Assembly: GCF_963678635.1 (NCBI RefSeq)
Contig: NC_087064.1
Span: 41,817,165 to 41,881,164 of the forward strand
DNA length: 64,000 nt
Source of the DNA: Symsagittifera roscoffensis
Taxonomy: Eukaryota > Xenacoelomorpha > Acoela > Convolutidae
Direction of reading: 5' to 3'
The stretch's first letter is position 1; every line of letters starts with the position of its first letter. A program made the translations under genes and the position numbers. This document shows positions 10,980-24,394 of the stretch, one piece after another. Below the pieces are notes generated by a model that was not told the DNA's origin, ran no database searches, and saw only the letters and a program-made list of their open reading frames with translations.

Positions 10980-13315
10980 GAATGCCTCCTCCCCAGTTCC
11001 AATACTCCACCCCGGGTCGAGGTCCGCGACTAATTTTTTTACTCTGACGGTCGCGGAAATGTTAATTCCGCGACCACCGAATATCCATAGTCTGGACAGG
11101 GTTTTAAGTCGCGGACAACCTCTGGAATTACCGTATCTCGGTCGCGATGTTCGGAAAATTAGTCGCGGCGGTCGAAAATTTAGTCGCGGTGGTCAAAAAA
11201 TTAGTTGCGGCATGGTCGGAAAGTTAATTGGTCGCACCAATTGCTCTTAAATTTCTTTCGATCACACCGATTGTGGTCAACTTTTGTTCGGTCGCGCAGG
11301 TTGTGAACAATTTTTGACCATGCCGCGACTAATTTTTCGACCGCCGTGACTAAATTTCTTTCGATCACACCGATTGTGGTCAACTTTTGTTCGGTCGCGC
11401 AGGTTGTGAACAATTTTTGACCATGCCGCGACTAACTTTTTCTACCGCCGTGACTAATTTTTTGACCGGCGGGACTATTTTTCGACCACCGGGACTAATT
11501 TTTTGACCAGCGCGACCAATTTTTGACCGCCGCGGCAAAATTTTTGACCATTCTACGACTAATTTTCCTTTCGGTCGCACCGGTCGCGATTAACTTTCCT
11601 TTGGTCGAGCCGATCGCGGTCAACTTTCCGTCAATCGCATTGGTCCCGCACACATTGCCTCGGTCCGCAAAGACTGCTGGAAAAACCAAATTTTGGTCGC
11701 GGTGATCTGAAAACATTCAATTTCGGTCGCGGCAGTCTGGAAATACCAAAAGTTGGCTGCGATCCTTCCCACCATCTGATCATAAAACCACAGACTTGAC
11801 ACGGTACGCAGTAGCTACGATGTAACGTGGGATTTTTCCTGCCGATTTAGATTACCTCATAGAACGCTTGTACGTCATATAACGGATACATGGCAAAAGA
11901 TCCCTTTCCTTGAAAAACGGTTACATGGCAAAAGATCCCTTTCCTTGATATAACGGTTACATGGCAAAAGATCACTTACATTAAGATCCCAAACGAATGC
12001 CTCCTCCCCAGTTCCAATACTCCACCCCGGGTCGAGGTCCGCGACTAATTTTTTGACTCTGACGGTCGCGGAAATGTTATTTCCGCGACCACCGAATATC
12101 CATAGTATGGACAGGGTTTTAAGTCGCAGACAAACTCTGAAATTACCGTATCTCGGTCGCGATGTTCGGAAAATTAGTCGCGGCGGTCGAAAATTTAGTC
12201 ACCACATGGTCGAAAATTAGCGCGGCATACTCGAAATTAGTCGCGGTGGTCGAAAATTAGTCGCGGTGGTCAAAAAATTAGTTGCGGCATGGTCGGAAAG
12301 TTAATTGGTCGCACCAATTGCCGTTAAATTTCTGTCGATCACGCCGATTGTGGTCAAGTTTGGTTTGGTCGCGTCGGTTGCGAACAATTTTTTGACCATG
12401 CCGCGATTAATTTTTCGACTGCCGTGAATAACTTTTCCACCGCCGCGACTAATTTTTCCACCGCCGTGACTAATTTTTTGACCGGGGGGGGGGGGCTAAC
12501 TTATCGACCACCGGGACTAACTTTTTGACCAGCGCGACCAATTTTTGACCACCGCGGCAAATTGTTCGACCATACCGCGATTAATTTTCCGTTCGGTCGT
12601 ACCGGTTTTGATTATTTTTCTGTCAATCGCGTTGGTTGCGGACACATTGACTCGGTCCGCAAAGTCTGCTGGAAATACAAAATTTTGGTCGCGGTGGTCT
12701 GAAAATATTCAATTTTGGTCGCGGCAGTCTGAAAATACCAAAAATTGGCTGCGATCCTTCCCACCGTCTGATCATAAAACCACAGACTTGACACGGTACG
12801 CAGCAGCTACGATGTAACGTGGGATTTTTCCAGCCGATATAGACTACCTCATAGAACGCTTTTACGTCATATAACGGTTACATGGCAAAAGATCCCTTTC
12901 CTTGATATAACGGTTACATGGCAAAAGATCACTTACTTTAAGATCCCAAACAAATGCCTCCTCCCCAGTTCCAATACTCTACCCTGGGTTGAGTTCTGCG
13001 ACTACTTTTTCGACTCTGACGGTCGCGGAAATGCTAATTCCGCGACCACCGATTATCCATAGTCTGGACAGGGTTTTAAGTCGCGGACAAACTCTCGAAT
13101 TACCGTATCTCGGTCGCGATGTTTGGAAAATTAGTCGCGGCGGTCAAAAAATTAGTCGCCACATGGTCGTAAAATTAGCGCGGCATACTCGAAATTAGTC
13201 GCGGCGGTCAAAAAGTTAGTCGCGGTGGTCAAAAAATTAGTTGCGGCATGGTCGGAAAGTTAATTGGTCGCACCGATTGCCGTTAAATTTCTTTTGATTA
13301 CGCCGATTGTGGTCA
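10980..13315. repeat. Palindrome-rich satellite array 1
   Basis: Units start at the landmark GAATGCCTCCTCCCCAGTTC at about 10980, 11995 and 12951, giving lengths of about 1015, 956 and a truncated 365 bp. Inside each unit, blocks of about 20 bp such as GACCGCCGCGACTAATTTTT occur many times. The left half carries them as the reverse complement and the right half in direct orientation, so each unit is a large imperfect inverted repeat. A tight palindrome, GGTCGCGGAA then TTCCGCGACC with a short spacer, recurs near each unit start. Confidence 0.93.
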
Positions 13316-13490
13316 ACTTCGGGTGGGCTGTCCGGCAGGGGCAGCGTGGAGTTATTCAGCTGGTGAGGAGGAGGCTGTTGTTGTCGGCGGCTAGCTCTCG
13401 ACGAGTATCTATCTGTGTCGTACAGTTGCTCTTCTTCGCTGGCTGAACTATTGCTGGAGTAATCCATGTCTTGACGCATAAGCTGGTTGG
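13316..13490 (-). pseudogene. Broken duplicate of host gene exon 2
   Basis: The first part of exon 2 (MRQDMDYSSNSSASEEEQL) is readable after an intact CAG acceptor at 13493-13491. The frame shifts after the HQLNN segment, where one base is missing relative to copy 1, and then runs into satellite sequence. No exon 1 exists upstream on this copy, so it cannot make the protein. Confidence 0.8.
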
Positions 13491-15918
13491 CTGCTTAAAA
13501 AACAAATAGAACAAAAAGATGTATCATTGTGAAATAATCCAAGGAAAAATTTATTACTAAAAGAACATAATAATTAGTTCTAGCGTTTTCGCAAGGGGGA
13601 TGGGATTTTAGACAAACAAAAATTAATGTTTTGTCCACCTGTTTTGTTATATCGAACAAAATTGATAGATAGACCAGAAAGACCCTTTTTCACAAAAACC
13701 TCTGCGCTGCAGCCAGGCTTTTGCAAAATCGTGCCATAAAAGTCTTTTCGAGCAAATTTTGAGAAAAAAAACACTTGAACAGCGTTTTTTTGCTCACATT
13801 CGCGTCTTTCAATTATCATACAATGAATAAGGCAAGTTTACTTGACAGAAATTTGGATTTCATCATAAAGAACGAGAAGGTTACCCTTTAATCGCCGATT
13901 GACAAGATAATCAGCTTTTTTCATAAGAAAACAAGAATAGCCGGTTGCTGTGTGAGTAGCACGGATTGCTCCGTCCACATTCGTAAAAACTACAAAAAAA
14001 ATTATCTTCAAATTAGCATCGTTTCTTCTGCGTGTTGTTATTTCAGAATTATATAAACACGAGAAAAATAGGCATAAAACACAACAGCTGTCTTCAAAAA
14101 ATTAAACAAAAAAATTCAGAAAAAAACTCACAAAAATTCAAAACTCAAAAATGTTTACTTATTTTTTGCACATAAATTTTTAAACTTGTATGATAATTTC
14201 TACGGCCAAGAAAGCTTCAAAACCGGTTTTCTTTTTAATACAATAATAATCTTTTGTTAGCCTAAAAGGCCAATATTTATTTTTAAAGAACGTTTTTCGA
14301 TGACTTCACTCGGTCGAAATTGGACTAAAACTCAAAAATTTTTGAGCCGGTTTTTCTCATTACTGGGAAGAAAATTAGCTCACACTAGTTAATTGCAAAG
14401 TATCATCTTAGTTTTTGGATGATTTATTGAAGCAATCAAGAGACTCTATTGAATGGTATCAAATTAAATTTATTAGCTCGCAATGCTGGTATACCGAAAA
14501 GCGATATATTTTTTGTAATTGTTATACCAAGATTCCAACCAATTTTTGGACGCTTTCCTCTGCCAAAGCATAAATAGCCTCTTTTCAGATAAAACAGCAA
14601 GATCAATATGAAAGTGGCCGCTTTGCTTTAATAACTTTCAAAGGAAAGGCAGATAGGTTATTCATTATGAAAGCGTGCTCTAATTCCCGGTTATAATCCA
14701 ATTGTAACCTTCGATTATGAACGATAGAAATTTGCCGTGCCAGGTCGCTATAAGGATTTAGAAACAATATTATTTGTATTATCTTTATAATGAGCTAAAG
14801 AATTAACAATTTGGGTTATTATTTGAGGGAAAATTTGGTCTTACCAAGCGTTTTCCACAGAGTCGCAATGTCCATAGTTGTGGAATCCCTGAAATAAATT
14901 GGACTCTAAGATCCGGTGTCAAAGAGATAAGAACCTCAAAATGATCGATTTTAATCTAAAGCTCTTCCAACCCGGAAATAACTTTCTTTGCAATGCCAAA
15001 AATAATTTTTTTAATGTAAACAAAGAAAATGTGACATTTCTTTTGGAATTTCAAGAATAATTTTATGATTTTTGAATGATACCGATCAAACGATGATAGA
15101 TTCCAATGTCAATTTTGGCTCAACGAATTTTTGCGATTCCTTAAAATTCACTCAATTACTTATGTAGAACTGATTACTTTTTATCGAAGCAATTAAAAAT
15201 TGCACCCTTTTTGGATTCCTGGCAAAACAAATCCCTTCCCACTTTTGATTGTGGGAAATTAACAAAATTTGAATCGTTTAAAAGATAGAAAGGAATTAAC
15301 TCTAGCGAAAATACTTACACGCGGAAAAACTGCGTCGGTACAGACAATGCTTCATTTATCAACGGAACGGAAAAAGCACTTTGATTATCAAGTGTGTATT
15401 ATAGTATGTAAATGGACTGGATGATTTGTTAAGGTTGCACGCAAATGTAGTGCAAGAAAGCTATAACAGATCCCTAAACCTCAGAAGTTTAAATAGAAAA
15501 CCATACTTAATTTATACGTGACCAAGGCCAACATAAATGTTTACACAAAAGTCAAAACACCAATTTTTTTTCAAATATTATTTTCAATCAAGTTGAACAT
15601 TTTGATCAAAATTGAGATTTATGGTGCAAGACTACAGTTTTAATTTAGATTATAGCGTCGTCTGGTAGCAAAACTCAGCGTGTTTGACTGTTCAAAATAT
15701 GATCTAATCTTGATAGGAGTCTGTCAATCTCAAATTATGACAAAATAGCGCCCTCTCTCCCATTAGTTTCTCTCTCACTCTCATGCAGTAGTTTGCGAAC
15801 AGGAATTTGATCATATAAGGTCAGTTCAAGCAAACATAATTATGATTTCGAGTATGATTGAAAGTCTGCTGAGGGGGAGAAGTGTTTAGTTTTACTGCAG
15901 TAGTGCGCAGAGTTAGGC

Positions 15919-18900
15919 GAATGCCTCCTCCCCAGTTCCAATACTCCACCCCGGGTCGAGGTCCGCGACTAATTTTTTTACTCTGACGGTCGCGGAAATG
16001 CTAATTCCGCGACCGCCGAATATCCATAGTCTGAACAGGGTTTTAAGTCGCGGACAAACTCTGGAATTACCGTATCTCGGTCGCGATGTTTGGAAAATTA
16101 GTCGCGGCGGTCGAAAAGTTAGTCGCCACATTGTCGAAAAATTAGCGCGGCATACTCGAAATCAGTCGCGGTGGTCGAAAAATTAGTCGCGGTGGTCAAA
16201 AAAGTAGTTGCGGCATGGTCGGAAAGTTAATTGGTTGCACCGGTTGCCGTTAAATTTCTTTTGATCACGCCGATTGTGGTCAACTTTTGTTCGGTCGCGC
16301 CGGTTGCGAACAATTTTTTGACCATGCCGCGACTAATTTTTTGACCGCCGTGACTAACTTTTCCACCGCCGCGACTAAATTTTCTACCGCCGTGATTAAT
16401 TTTTCCACCACCGGGACTAATTTTTTGACCGGCGGGACTATTCTTCGACCACCGGGACTAACTTTTTGACCAGCGCGACCAATTTTTGACCGCCGCGGCA
16501 AATTTTTCGACCATACCGCGACTAATTTTCCTTTCGGTTGCACCGGTTGCGATTAATTTTCCTTAAGTCGAGCCGATCGCTGTCAATTTTCCGTCAATCG
16601 CGTTGGTCGCGGACACATTGCCTCGGAAAAACCAAATTTTGGTCGCGGTGGTCTGAAAATATTCATTTTCGGTCGCGGCAGTCTGGAAATTTTAAAAATT
16701 GGCTGCGATACTTCCGACCGTCTGATCATAAAACCACAGACTTGACACGGTACGCAGTAGCTACGATGTAACGTGGGATTTTTCCAGCCGATTTAGACTA
16801 CCTCATAGAACGCTTGTACGTCATATAATGGTTACATGGCAAGAGATCCCTTTGCTTGATATAAGTGTTACATGGAAAAAGATCACTTACTTTAAGATCC
16901 CAAACGAATGCCTCCTCTCCAGTTCCACTACTCCACACCGGGTCGAGGTGTGCGATTAGTTTTTCGACTCTGGCGGTCGCGGAAACGTTAATTCCGCGAC
17001 CACCGATTATCCATAGTCTGGACAGGGTTTTAAGTCGCGGACAAACTCTCGAATTACCGTATCTCGGTCGCGATGTTTGGAAAATAAGTCGCGGCGGTCG
17101 AAAATTTTTTCGCCACATGGTCGTAAAATTAGCGCGGCATACTCGAAATTAGTCGCGGTGGTCGAAAAGTTAGTCGCGGTGGTCAAAAATTAGTTGCGGC
17201 ATGGTCGGAAAGTTAATTGGTTGCACCAATTGCTCTTAAATTTCTTTCGATCACGCCGATTGTGGTCATCTTTTGTTCGGTCGCGCCTGTTGCGAACAAT
17301 TTTTTGACCATGCCGCGACTAATTTTTCGACCGCCGTGATTAACTTGTCCACCAGCGCGACTAATTTTTCTACCGCCGTGACTAATTTTTCCACCACCGG
17401 GACTAGTTTGACCGGCGGGACTGTTTTTTTGACCACCGGGACTAACTTTTTGACCAGCGCGACCAATTTTTGACCGCCGCGGCAAAATTTTTGACCATTC
17501 CACGACTAATTTTCCTTTCGGTCGCACCGGTCGCGATTAACTTTTCTTTGGTCGAGCCGATCGCGGTCAACTTTCCGTCAATCGAATTGGTCCCGCACAC
17601 ATTGCCTCGGTCCGCAAAGACTGCTGGAAAAACCAAATTTTGGTCGCGGTGATCTGGAAATACCAAAAGTTGGATGCGATCCTTCCCACCGTCTGATCAT
17701 AAAACCACAGACTTGACACGGTACGCAGTAGCTACGATATAACGTGGGATTTTTCCTGCCGATTTAGATTACCTCATAGAACGCTTGTACGTCATATAAC
17801 GGTTACATGGCAAAAGATCCCTTTCCTTGATATAACGGTTACATGGAAAAAGATCACTTGGCTTAAGATCCCAAACGAATGCCTCCTCCCCAGTTCCAAT
17901 ACTCCACACCGGGTCGAGGTCCGCGACTAATTTTTTGACTCTGACGGTCGCGGAAACGTTAATTCCGCGACCACCGATTATCCATAGTCTGGACAGGGTT
18001 TTAAGTCGCTGAAAAACTCTCGAATTACCGTATCTCGGTCGCGATGTTTGGAAAATTAGTCGCGGCGGTCAAAAAACTAGTCGCCACATGGTCGTAAAAT
18101 TAGCGCGGCTTACTCGAAATTAGTCGCGGTGGGCGAAAAATTAGTCGCGGTGGTCAAAAAATTAGTTGCGGCATGGTCGGAAAGTTAATTGGTCGCACCA
18201 ATTGCTCTTAAATTTCTTTCGATCACGCCGATTGTGGTCATCTTTTGTTCGGTCGCGCCGGTTGCGAACAATTTTTTGACCATGCCGCGACTAATTTTTC
18301 GACCGCCGTGATTAACTTGTCCACCAGCGCGACTAATTTTTCTACCGCCGTGACTAATTTTTCCACCACCGGGACTAGTTTGACCGGCGGGACTGTTTTT
18401 TTGACCACCGGGACTAACTTTTTGACCAGCGCGACAAATTTTTGACCGCCGCGGCAAAATTTTTGACCATTCCACGACTAATTTTCCTTTCGGTCGCACC
18501 GGTCGCGATTAACTTTCCTTTGGTCGAACCGATCGCGGTCAACTTTCCGTCAATCGCATTGGTCCCGCACATATTGCCTCGGTCCGCAAAGACTGCTGGA
18601 AAAACCAAATTTTGGTCGCGGTGATCTGGAAATACCAAAAGTTGGCTGTGATCCTTCCCACCGTCTGATCATAAAACCACAGACTTGACACGGTACGCAG
18701 TAGCTACGATGTAACGTGGGATTTTTCCTGCCGATTTAGATTACCTCATAGAACGCTTGTACGTCATATAACGGTTACATGGCAAAAGATCCCTTTCCTT
18801 GATATAACGGTTACATGGAAAAAGATCACTTGGTTTAAGATCCCAAACGAATGCCTCCTCCCCAGTTCCAATACTCCACACCGGGTCGAGGTCTGCGACT

Positions 18901-20700
18901 AATTTTTTGACTCTGACGGTCGCGGAAACGTTAATTCCGCGACCACCGATTATCCATAGTCTGGACATGGTTTTAAGTCGCTGACAAACTCTCGAATTAC
19001 CGTATCTCGGTCGCGATGTTTGGAAAATTAGTCGCGGCGGTCGAAAAGTTAGTCGCGGTGGTCAAAAAACTAGTTGCGGCATGGTCGGAAAGTTAATTGG
19101 TCGCACCAATTGCTCTTAAATTTCTTTCGATCACACCGATTGTGGTCAACTTTTGTTCGGTCGCGCAGGTTGTGAACAATTTTTGACCATGCCGCGACTA
19201 ATTTTTCGACCGCCGTGACTAACTTTTCTACCGCCGCGACTAATTTTTCTACCGCCGTGACTAATTTTTCCACCGCTGGGACTAATTTTTTGACCGGCGG
19301 GACTATTTTTCGACCACCGGGACTAATTTTTGACCAGCGCGACCAATTTTTGACCGCCGCGGCAAATTTTTCCACCATACCGCGACTAATTTTCCTTTCG
19401 GTCGCACCGGTCACGATTAACTTTCCTTTGGTCGAGCCGATCGCGGTCAACTTTCCGTCAATCGCATTGGTCGCGCACACATTGCCTCGGTCCGCAAAGA
19501 CTGCTGGAAAAACCAAATTTTGGTCGCGGTGGTCTGAAAATATTCATTTTCGGTCGCGGCAGTCTGGAAATACCAAAAGTTGACTGCGATCCTTCCGACC
19601 GTCTGGTCATAAAACGACAGACTTGACCCGGTACGCAGTAGCTACGATGTAACGTGGGATTTTTCCAGCCGATTTAGACTACCTCATAGAACGCTTGTAC
19701 GTCATATAACGGTTACATGGCAAAAGATCCTTTTCCTTGATATAACGGTTACATGGAAAAAGATCACTTGGTTTAAGAGCCCAAACGAATGCCTCCTCCC
19801 CAGTTCCAATACTCCACGCCACTAATTTTTTGACTCTGACGGTCGCGGAAACGTTAATTCCGCGACCACCGATTATCCATAGTCTGGACAGGGTTTTAAG
19901 TCGCGGACAAACTCTCGAATTACCGTATCTCGGTCGCGATGTTTGGAAAAATAGTCGCGGCGGTCAAAAAGTTAGTCGCCACATGGTCGTAAAATTAGCG
20001 CGGCATCCTCGAAATTAGTCGCAGTGGTCAAAAAATTGGTCGTGGTGGTCAAAAAATTAGTTGCGGCATGGTCGGAAAGATATATGGTCGCACCAATTGT
20101 TGTTAAATTTTTTTTAATCACGCCAATTGTGGTCAACTTTTTTTCGGTCGCGCCGGTTGCGAACATTTTTTTGACCGCCGTGACTAACTTTCCCACCGCC
20201 GCGACTAATTTTTCCAGCGCCGTGACTAATTTTTTGACGGCGGGACTATTTTTTTGACCACCGGGACTAACTGTTTGACCGGCGCGACCAATTTTTAACC
20301 GGCGCGGCACGTTTTTCTACCATACCGCGACCAACTTTCCTTTGGTCGAGCCGATCGCGGTCAACTTTCCGTCAATCGCGTTAGTCGCGGACACATTGCC
20401 TCGGTCCGCAAAATCTGCTGGAAATACCAAATTTTGGTCGCGGTGGTCTGAAAAAATTCAATTTCGATCGCGGCAGCGGCAGTCTGGAAATACCAAAAGG
20501 TGGCTGCAATCCTTGCGACCGTTTGATCATAAAACCACAGACTTGACACGGTACGCAGTAGCTACGATGCAGCGTGGGATTTTTCCAGCCGATTTAGACT
20601 ACCTCATAGACCGCTTGTACGTTATATAACGGTTACATGGCAAAAGATCCCTTACCTTGATATAACGGTTACATGGCAAAAGATCCCTTACTTCAAAAGG
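15919..20700. repeat. Palindrome-rich satellite array 2
   Basis: Five units starting at about 15919, 16906, 17878, 18849 and 19788 (lengths about 987, 972, 971, 939 and 913 bp), same family and orientation as array 1. Each ends with two copies of a short direct repeat, ATAACGGTTACATGGCAAAA. The many open frames in the array with NFSTAVTNFSTA-like translations are products of the 20-bp periodicity and not genes. Confidence 0.93.
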
Positions 20701-21500
20701 AAACCCCATTCAGCAAGATACCATTCCAAAAAACAGCTCGTTCTAAAACTGCTCATGATATAAGATACCATAATAAAACAAAAAAGAACCTGAGAATTGA
20801 AAATAAAGCGGTTAATCGATCAAAGCAAAAACAAAGCGTCGGTTAAAATCGAAGAAATGGCAAAATTTTTGCCGCATAAATTTCAAAAATAAATGACATT
20901 GCTAATTACTTGGCCTTCAAATTGAAACTCAAACTTCGAAACTTCTTGGACTTAAACGAACTTGAAAAGGGTTTCCACGGAATCAAAACCAACTTTGCCA
21001 AAAATGACCCGATTTTCCAGACAACTCTAGTCGGTACAAAACTGAATTTGAGTTTTGCATTTTTCTAAAGCTAAGAAAATAATTTAATTACGAATAACTT
21101 TCCATTCTGTTTGATCAAAAATATCATTTTGCAATTTTGATCAACTTTTGTTCGCTAGGCGCAATACTCAAAGGGCCGTCAGGCCCGTACCTCCAATCTA
21201 TCGTTCCGTAAATAAGGGCAATTGTTCTGGGATCAAAATGCTAGAAACAGAATTTTCGAACGCGAGTCGTAATATTGCGTTTCATCGTTCTCCGGGAGGG
21301 TGCAACGAGACGTCTATAAAAAAGTTGATCAAACAAGTTTAAATTTAGGAGACATTAGGCAGAAACTAAATCAAAGTCTAATAGGTTAAAGAGACAAGTG
21401 AACGGATATAAGGCAATAAGTTAGAGTCTGTGAATGAATTAGTTATCTTTTGAAATTTTAATTCTGATAACGTACTTCTTCCGGAATATGTCGATAATAC
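20701..21500. other. No gene or repeat recognised
   Basis: AT-rich spacer between the satellite array and the first MULE remnant. One open frame of 64 codons at 21148-21342 has no supporting features. Confidence 0.4.
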
Positions 21501-21525
21501 CGCTAGATATTGAACTACTGATTGT

Positions 21526-22784
21526 ATGAATCCAGTTGAATTTTTTCAAGAAACGTTTATATTGAAGGATGGCTGGCTTGAAACAAAGCGGTTAAACGTA
21601 GATGCCACCCTTCAACTGCATTTGTGGTTCGGGCTAGACCACAAACATCATTTTGATAATGGTTCCATAGACAAAAAGGAAAGAGTGTTTTTCGGCCAAT
21701 CAAATGCCCTTTAATGTACATTTTTGGAAATAAGCCGTCAGCTCCTCGAATTTTTTGAGATCACTTTGTGATTTATCCAGTACGGTTAGTACACCGCATG
21801 TTTCCTCAATTACAAAGTCGAAGCTGAATTCCACTTTTGACCCCGGCACAAAACTAAGCGCAGGAACCATATTCAGCGCTAAGACTAGCTCGCTGTTTGA
21901 TTCGTATGATTCGTAAAACTTTTTACATCCCAGGTCGGATATTTTCCGCATAAAGCTCTGACAGAGGTGAAAGTAGCATCCTTTAACATCAGTTTCTCAA
22001 TGAGACGCAAAAGCCCCAACGCCGCAATTTCCTAGTCGATCAAATTTCTTTCCAGGGTTACGTCACCGATAAGCGATTTAAGTGCGGTTAGGAACTTGTT
22101 ATATGTTGATAAGCGCTCACTGCTGAGCAGAGCGTAGACGCAAGGTGGATAAAACCCTCAATCTGGGCGTGTACAGTGTAGAGCTGGTAAAACTGTCTGG
22201 GGAAGATTTTGAAAGCACCGTCTACAAGCCAGGTTTTGTTGTACAATTTGAATGCATTGAAGTTCTCAATGTCGCCAAAAATTAATACGCATTCCGCACT
22301 TGCTTTCCGCTATCGAAACAACAAAAAGGCTTAAAACAATCGGGTATTCCGAAATGACGATCATCTGTGGCAACAGTGGGCAATGATGTCGTTTGTTTAC
22401 TTCTGTTTAAAGTTCGCCTTATCGCCGACCGGGAGGGCAAAGAAAGGTCAGTTGGGTTGCTTTGTCGTCCTGCACCAATTGCAAACTAGTTGCAATGATT
22501 TGGCTATTTACTGGATTTGGTTGATTCCTAACCATCTCCTTCGTTTTTTGAATTATTTGCCGAGCTTCTGAGCGTCCTGCGTTGGGCTCGTGACTATTCT
22601 CGTTACTGTTTGAGATTTTATCGCTCCCAGAAGTGATTAAAGTTTTCGGGAATATAAGTGATGTCAATTTGCTGCAGCGCCAGTCCGTTGATGACGTCGT
22701 ATAGCGTTTCTTTTGAGATTCATGGCCGTCAAGAGTAATCATTTTTTGGCTTCTATGTGAGGTTGCCCAAGTAAAATATTTCAT
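21526..22784 (-). pseudogene. Mutator-like (MULE) transposase with FLYWCH-type N-terminus, decayed
   Basis: Reading the minus strand in changing frames recovers the order expected of a FLYWCH/MULE transposase. At 22784-22419 there is a degenerate FLYWCH zinc finger (YTTSSTDWRC followed by a His-containing SHEPNAGRSEA). At 22286-22150 lies the transposase core TWLVDGAFKIFPRQFYQLYT with the first catalytic Asp. Near 22140-22060 is a YALLSSERLSTYNKFLTAL segment. An Asp-stop-Glu replaces the usual DFE near 22030, followed by GCYFHLCQSFMRKISDLG and LNMVPALSFVPGSKV (21980-21840). Near 21620 is ARTTNAVEGWHLRLTALF, the conserved tail. Several frameshifts and stops make it non-functional. It would have been a DDE cut-and-paste transposase. 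Confidence 0.85.
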
Positions 22785-24394
22785 TTTTGACTGTTCATTG
22801 AGTTAAAGAGTTAGATAATGATTGCAGAGTGTATATATTGTCAATTGAGTTGTTCTAACTCAATGCCATATTAACAACAAAAATAAACACATTCTGGCAC
22901 ATTATTAATCCCAATAATGAGTCTAATTTAAATTTAGTCGGCTAAGTTTTGCGTTGTTCATTTATAGCGCGAACCTAATTGAGATATGATTACTCTAGAT
23001 TTATTTTGCTTAAAATTTGATCATGATTTTTGTTCATAATTCATGTGATCTTTTTAACTGGAATGGGATTCTATGGTATGGGCAATTTTTGTACAAGGGA
23101 TCTTTTGGTACGGTATATTTTTTCATGGGAGCTTTTGGCATGGTATCTTTTGTCCTGACACCTATGTAACAAGACTGCGGGTATCAGGGCAAAGCCTTGA
23201 ATGTTCCTTCTGTCCTTTAATTGCTCTCGAATAGTTGTTAGTAGGTGAAGTGTTGGCAAAAACATGAATTTTAGGCTACCATCAGATTAATAGAGTAAAA
23301 AGTCGAGTCGTGTAGAAAATCAATAACCCCATCTAGGTGTCTCAGTTTAATTTGGAACAATTTTGTGTTGCGGGATAATTCTGCTTGTGTTAAGTATTAA
23401 AAGAGCAGTTCAGCCATGCTGTGCACAACCGGACAGAGACATGCGGATCAAGGGATCCTTTTTCAGAGGAAGCAAAGAATTTTGTTAACTTGGAAGTTCC
23501 AGACCAAATTGACGAAATTCAATAACACAATGAGCTCAAAATTTACGCCAGTCAATATAATTCTACAGCAGTTTTTACATTATTTAAGCTACACTTTCAT
23601 ATCTTTCAGCATTTGTTCTATCAACTTGAACCAGTGTTTGTCAACTTGAAAAAATAATCAACACTACATTTCGAAAAATAGCGAAAATTATGAAAAATAA
23701 AAGTTTTGAAATTCTTGAATTGGGTTTCGCTTATTCTTAAAGTCCTAACACTTGCTCTTCCTTTGCGCTCACTTCGGCTACAATTTCTGTTTCCTCGTTC
23801 CTGGACCCCTTGCTGTTTTTGTCACTTGGCCGCCCTCCTGCAGTCGCTCCCTGGCCTCAATCCCGCATGGTGTCCTGCTAGTTAATGACATACAATTTAA
23901 CACCACACATTTCAACACCTAGTCAATCCACTACTAAACAAGTTAAATTGACAACAATTTAACTCCTATTTTCCAGTTCAACACAGTACATCTTAACAAC
24001 TAGTCATTTCACTACTAAAATTAATGCTGTATGAATTCCCTATCTTAACTCTTATCACAGCAAAGTTAATCCTGCAATTAACGCTCGCACCATAATGAAA
24101 AACTTGGTGTATTTTAGTTATACATGCTAAAAGGAGGCTTCCTCAATTACTTAAGACTCCTAATAACAAGTTCGTAATTTATTTTTAATTAGGTTTTACG
24201 CTAAACCATTATGGTCACTAAAAAAGCTGCTTTAGAGAATTTTAAACAATTTGACGTATATTTTCTGACAAAAATTAAATTCTGATAGTCATGTTTTATT
24301 TTACTCAAGTAAAAAACAAAAGCAAACACAATAAACACATTATGATTGAGTCTTTTCGAATTCACAGTATCATCTAAAAACAAGCTAACTCTTA
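22785..24394. other. Spacer between MULE remnants, no gene recognised
   Basis: AT-rich. A short imperfect direct repeat (CAACACCTAGTCAATCCACT and TTAACAACTAGTCATTTCAC, with related flanks) lies at about 23880-24090. No credible coding sequence was found. Confidence 0.4.

Larger units (their letters stand above)
7882..13315. repeat. 5.4-kb tandem segmental duplication, copy 1
   Basis: The sequence starting ACTTCGGGTGGGC at 7882 recurs at 13316, where it is fused to the middle of a satellite unit. Copy 1 includes part of exon 2, intron 1, exon 1, about 1.7 kb upstream (9305-10979, nothing recognised, possibly promoter) and a satellite array. Confidence 0.9.
13316..20700. repeat. 5.4-kb tandem segmental duplication, copy 2, with expanded array
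   Basis: Matches copy 1 from 7882 onward but lacks the equivalent of about 8898-9438 (the junction is near 14370), which removes exon 1. The non-satellite flank 14390-15918 is otherwise collinear with 9440-10979 and holds nothing recognised. The array is longer here, five units against two and a part in copy 1. Confidence 0.88.

Noticed and set aside
11059-20629. Dozens of open frames of 60-148 codons with NFSTAATNFSTAV- or VKKLVTAVEKL-like translations
   Set aside because: They follow the roughly 20-bp periodicity of the satellite on both strands, have no shared start context and shift from unit to unit.
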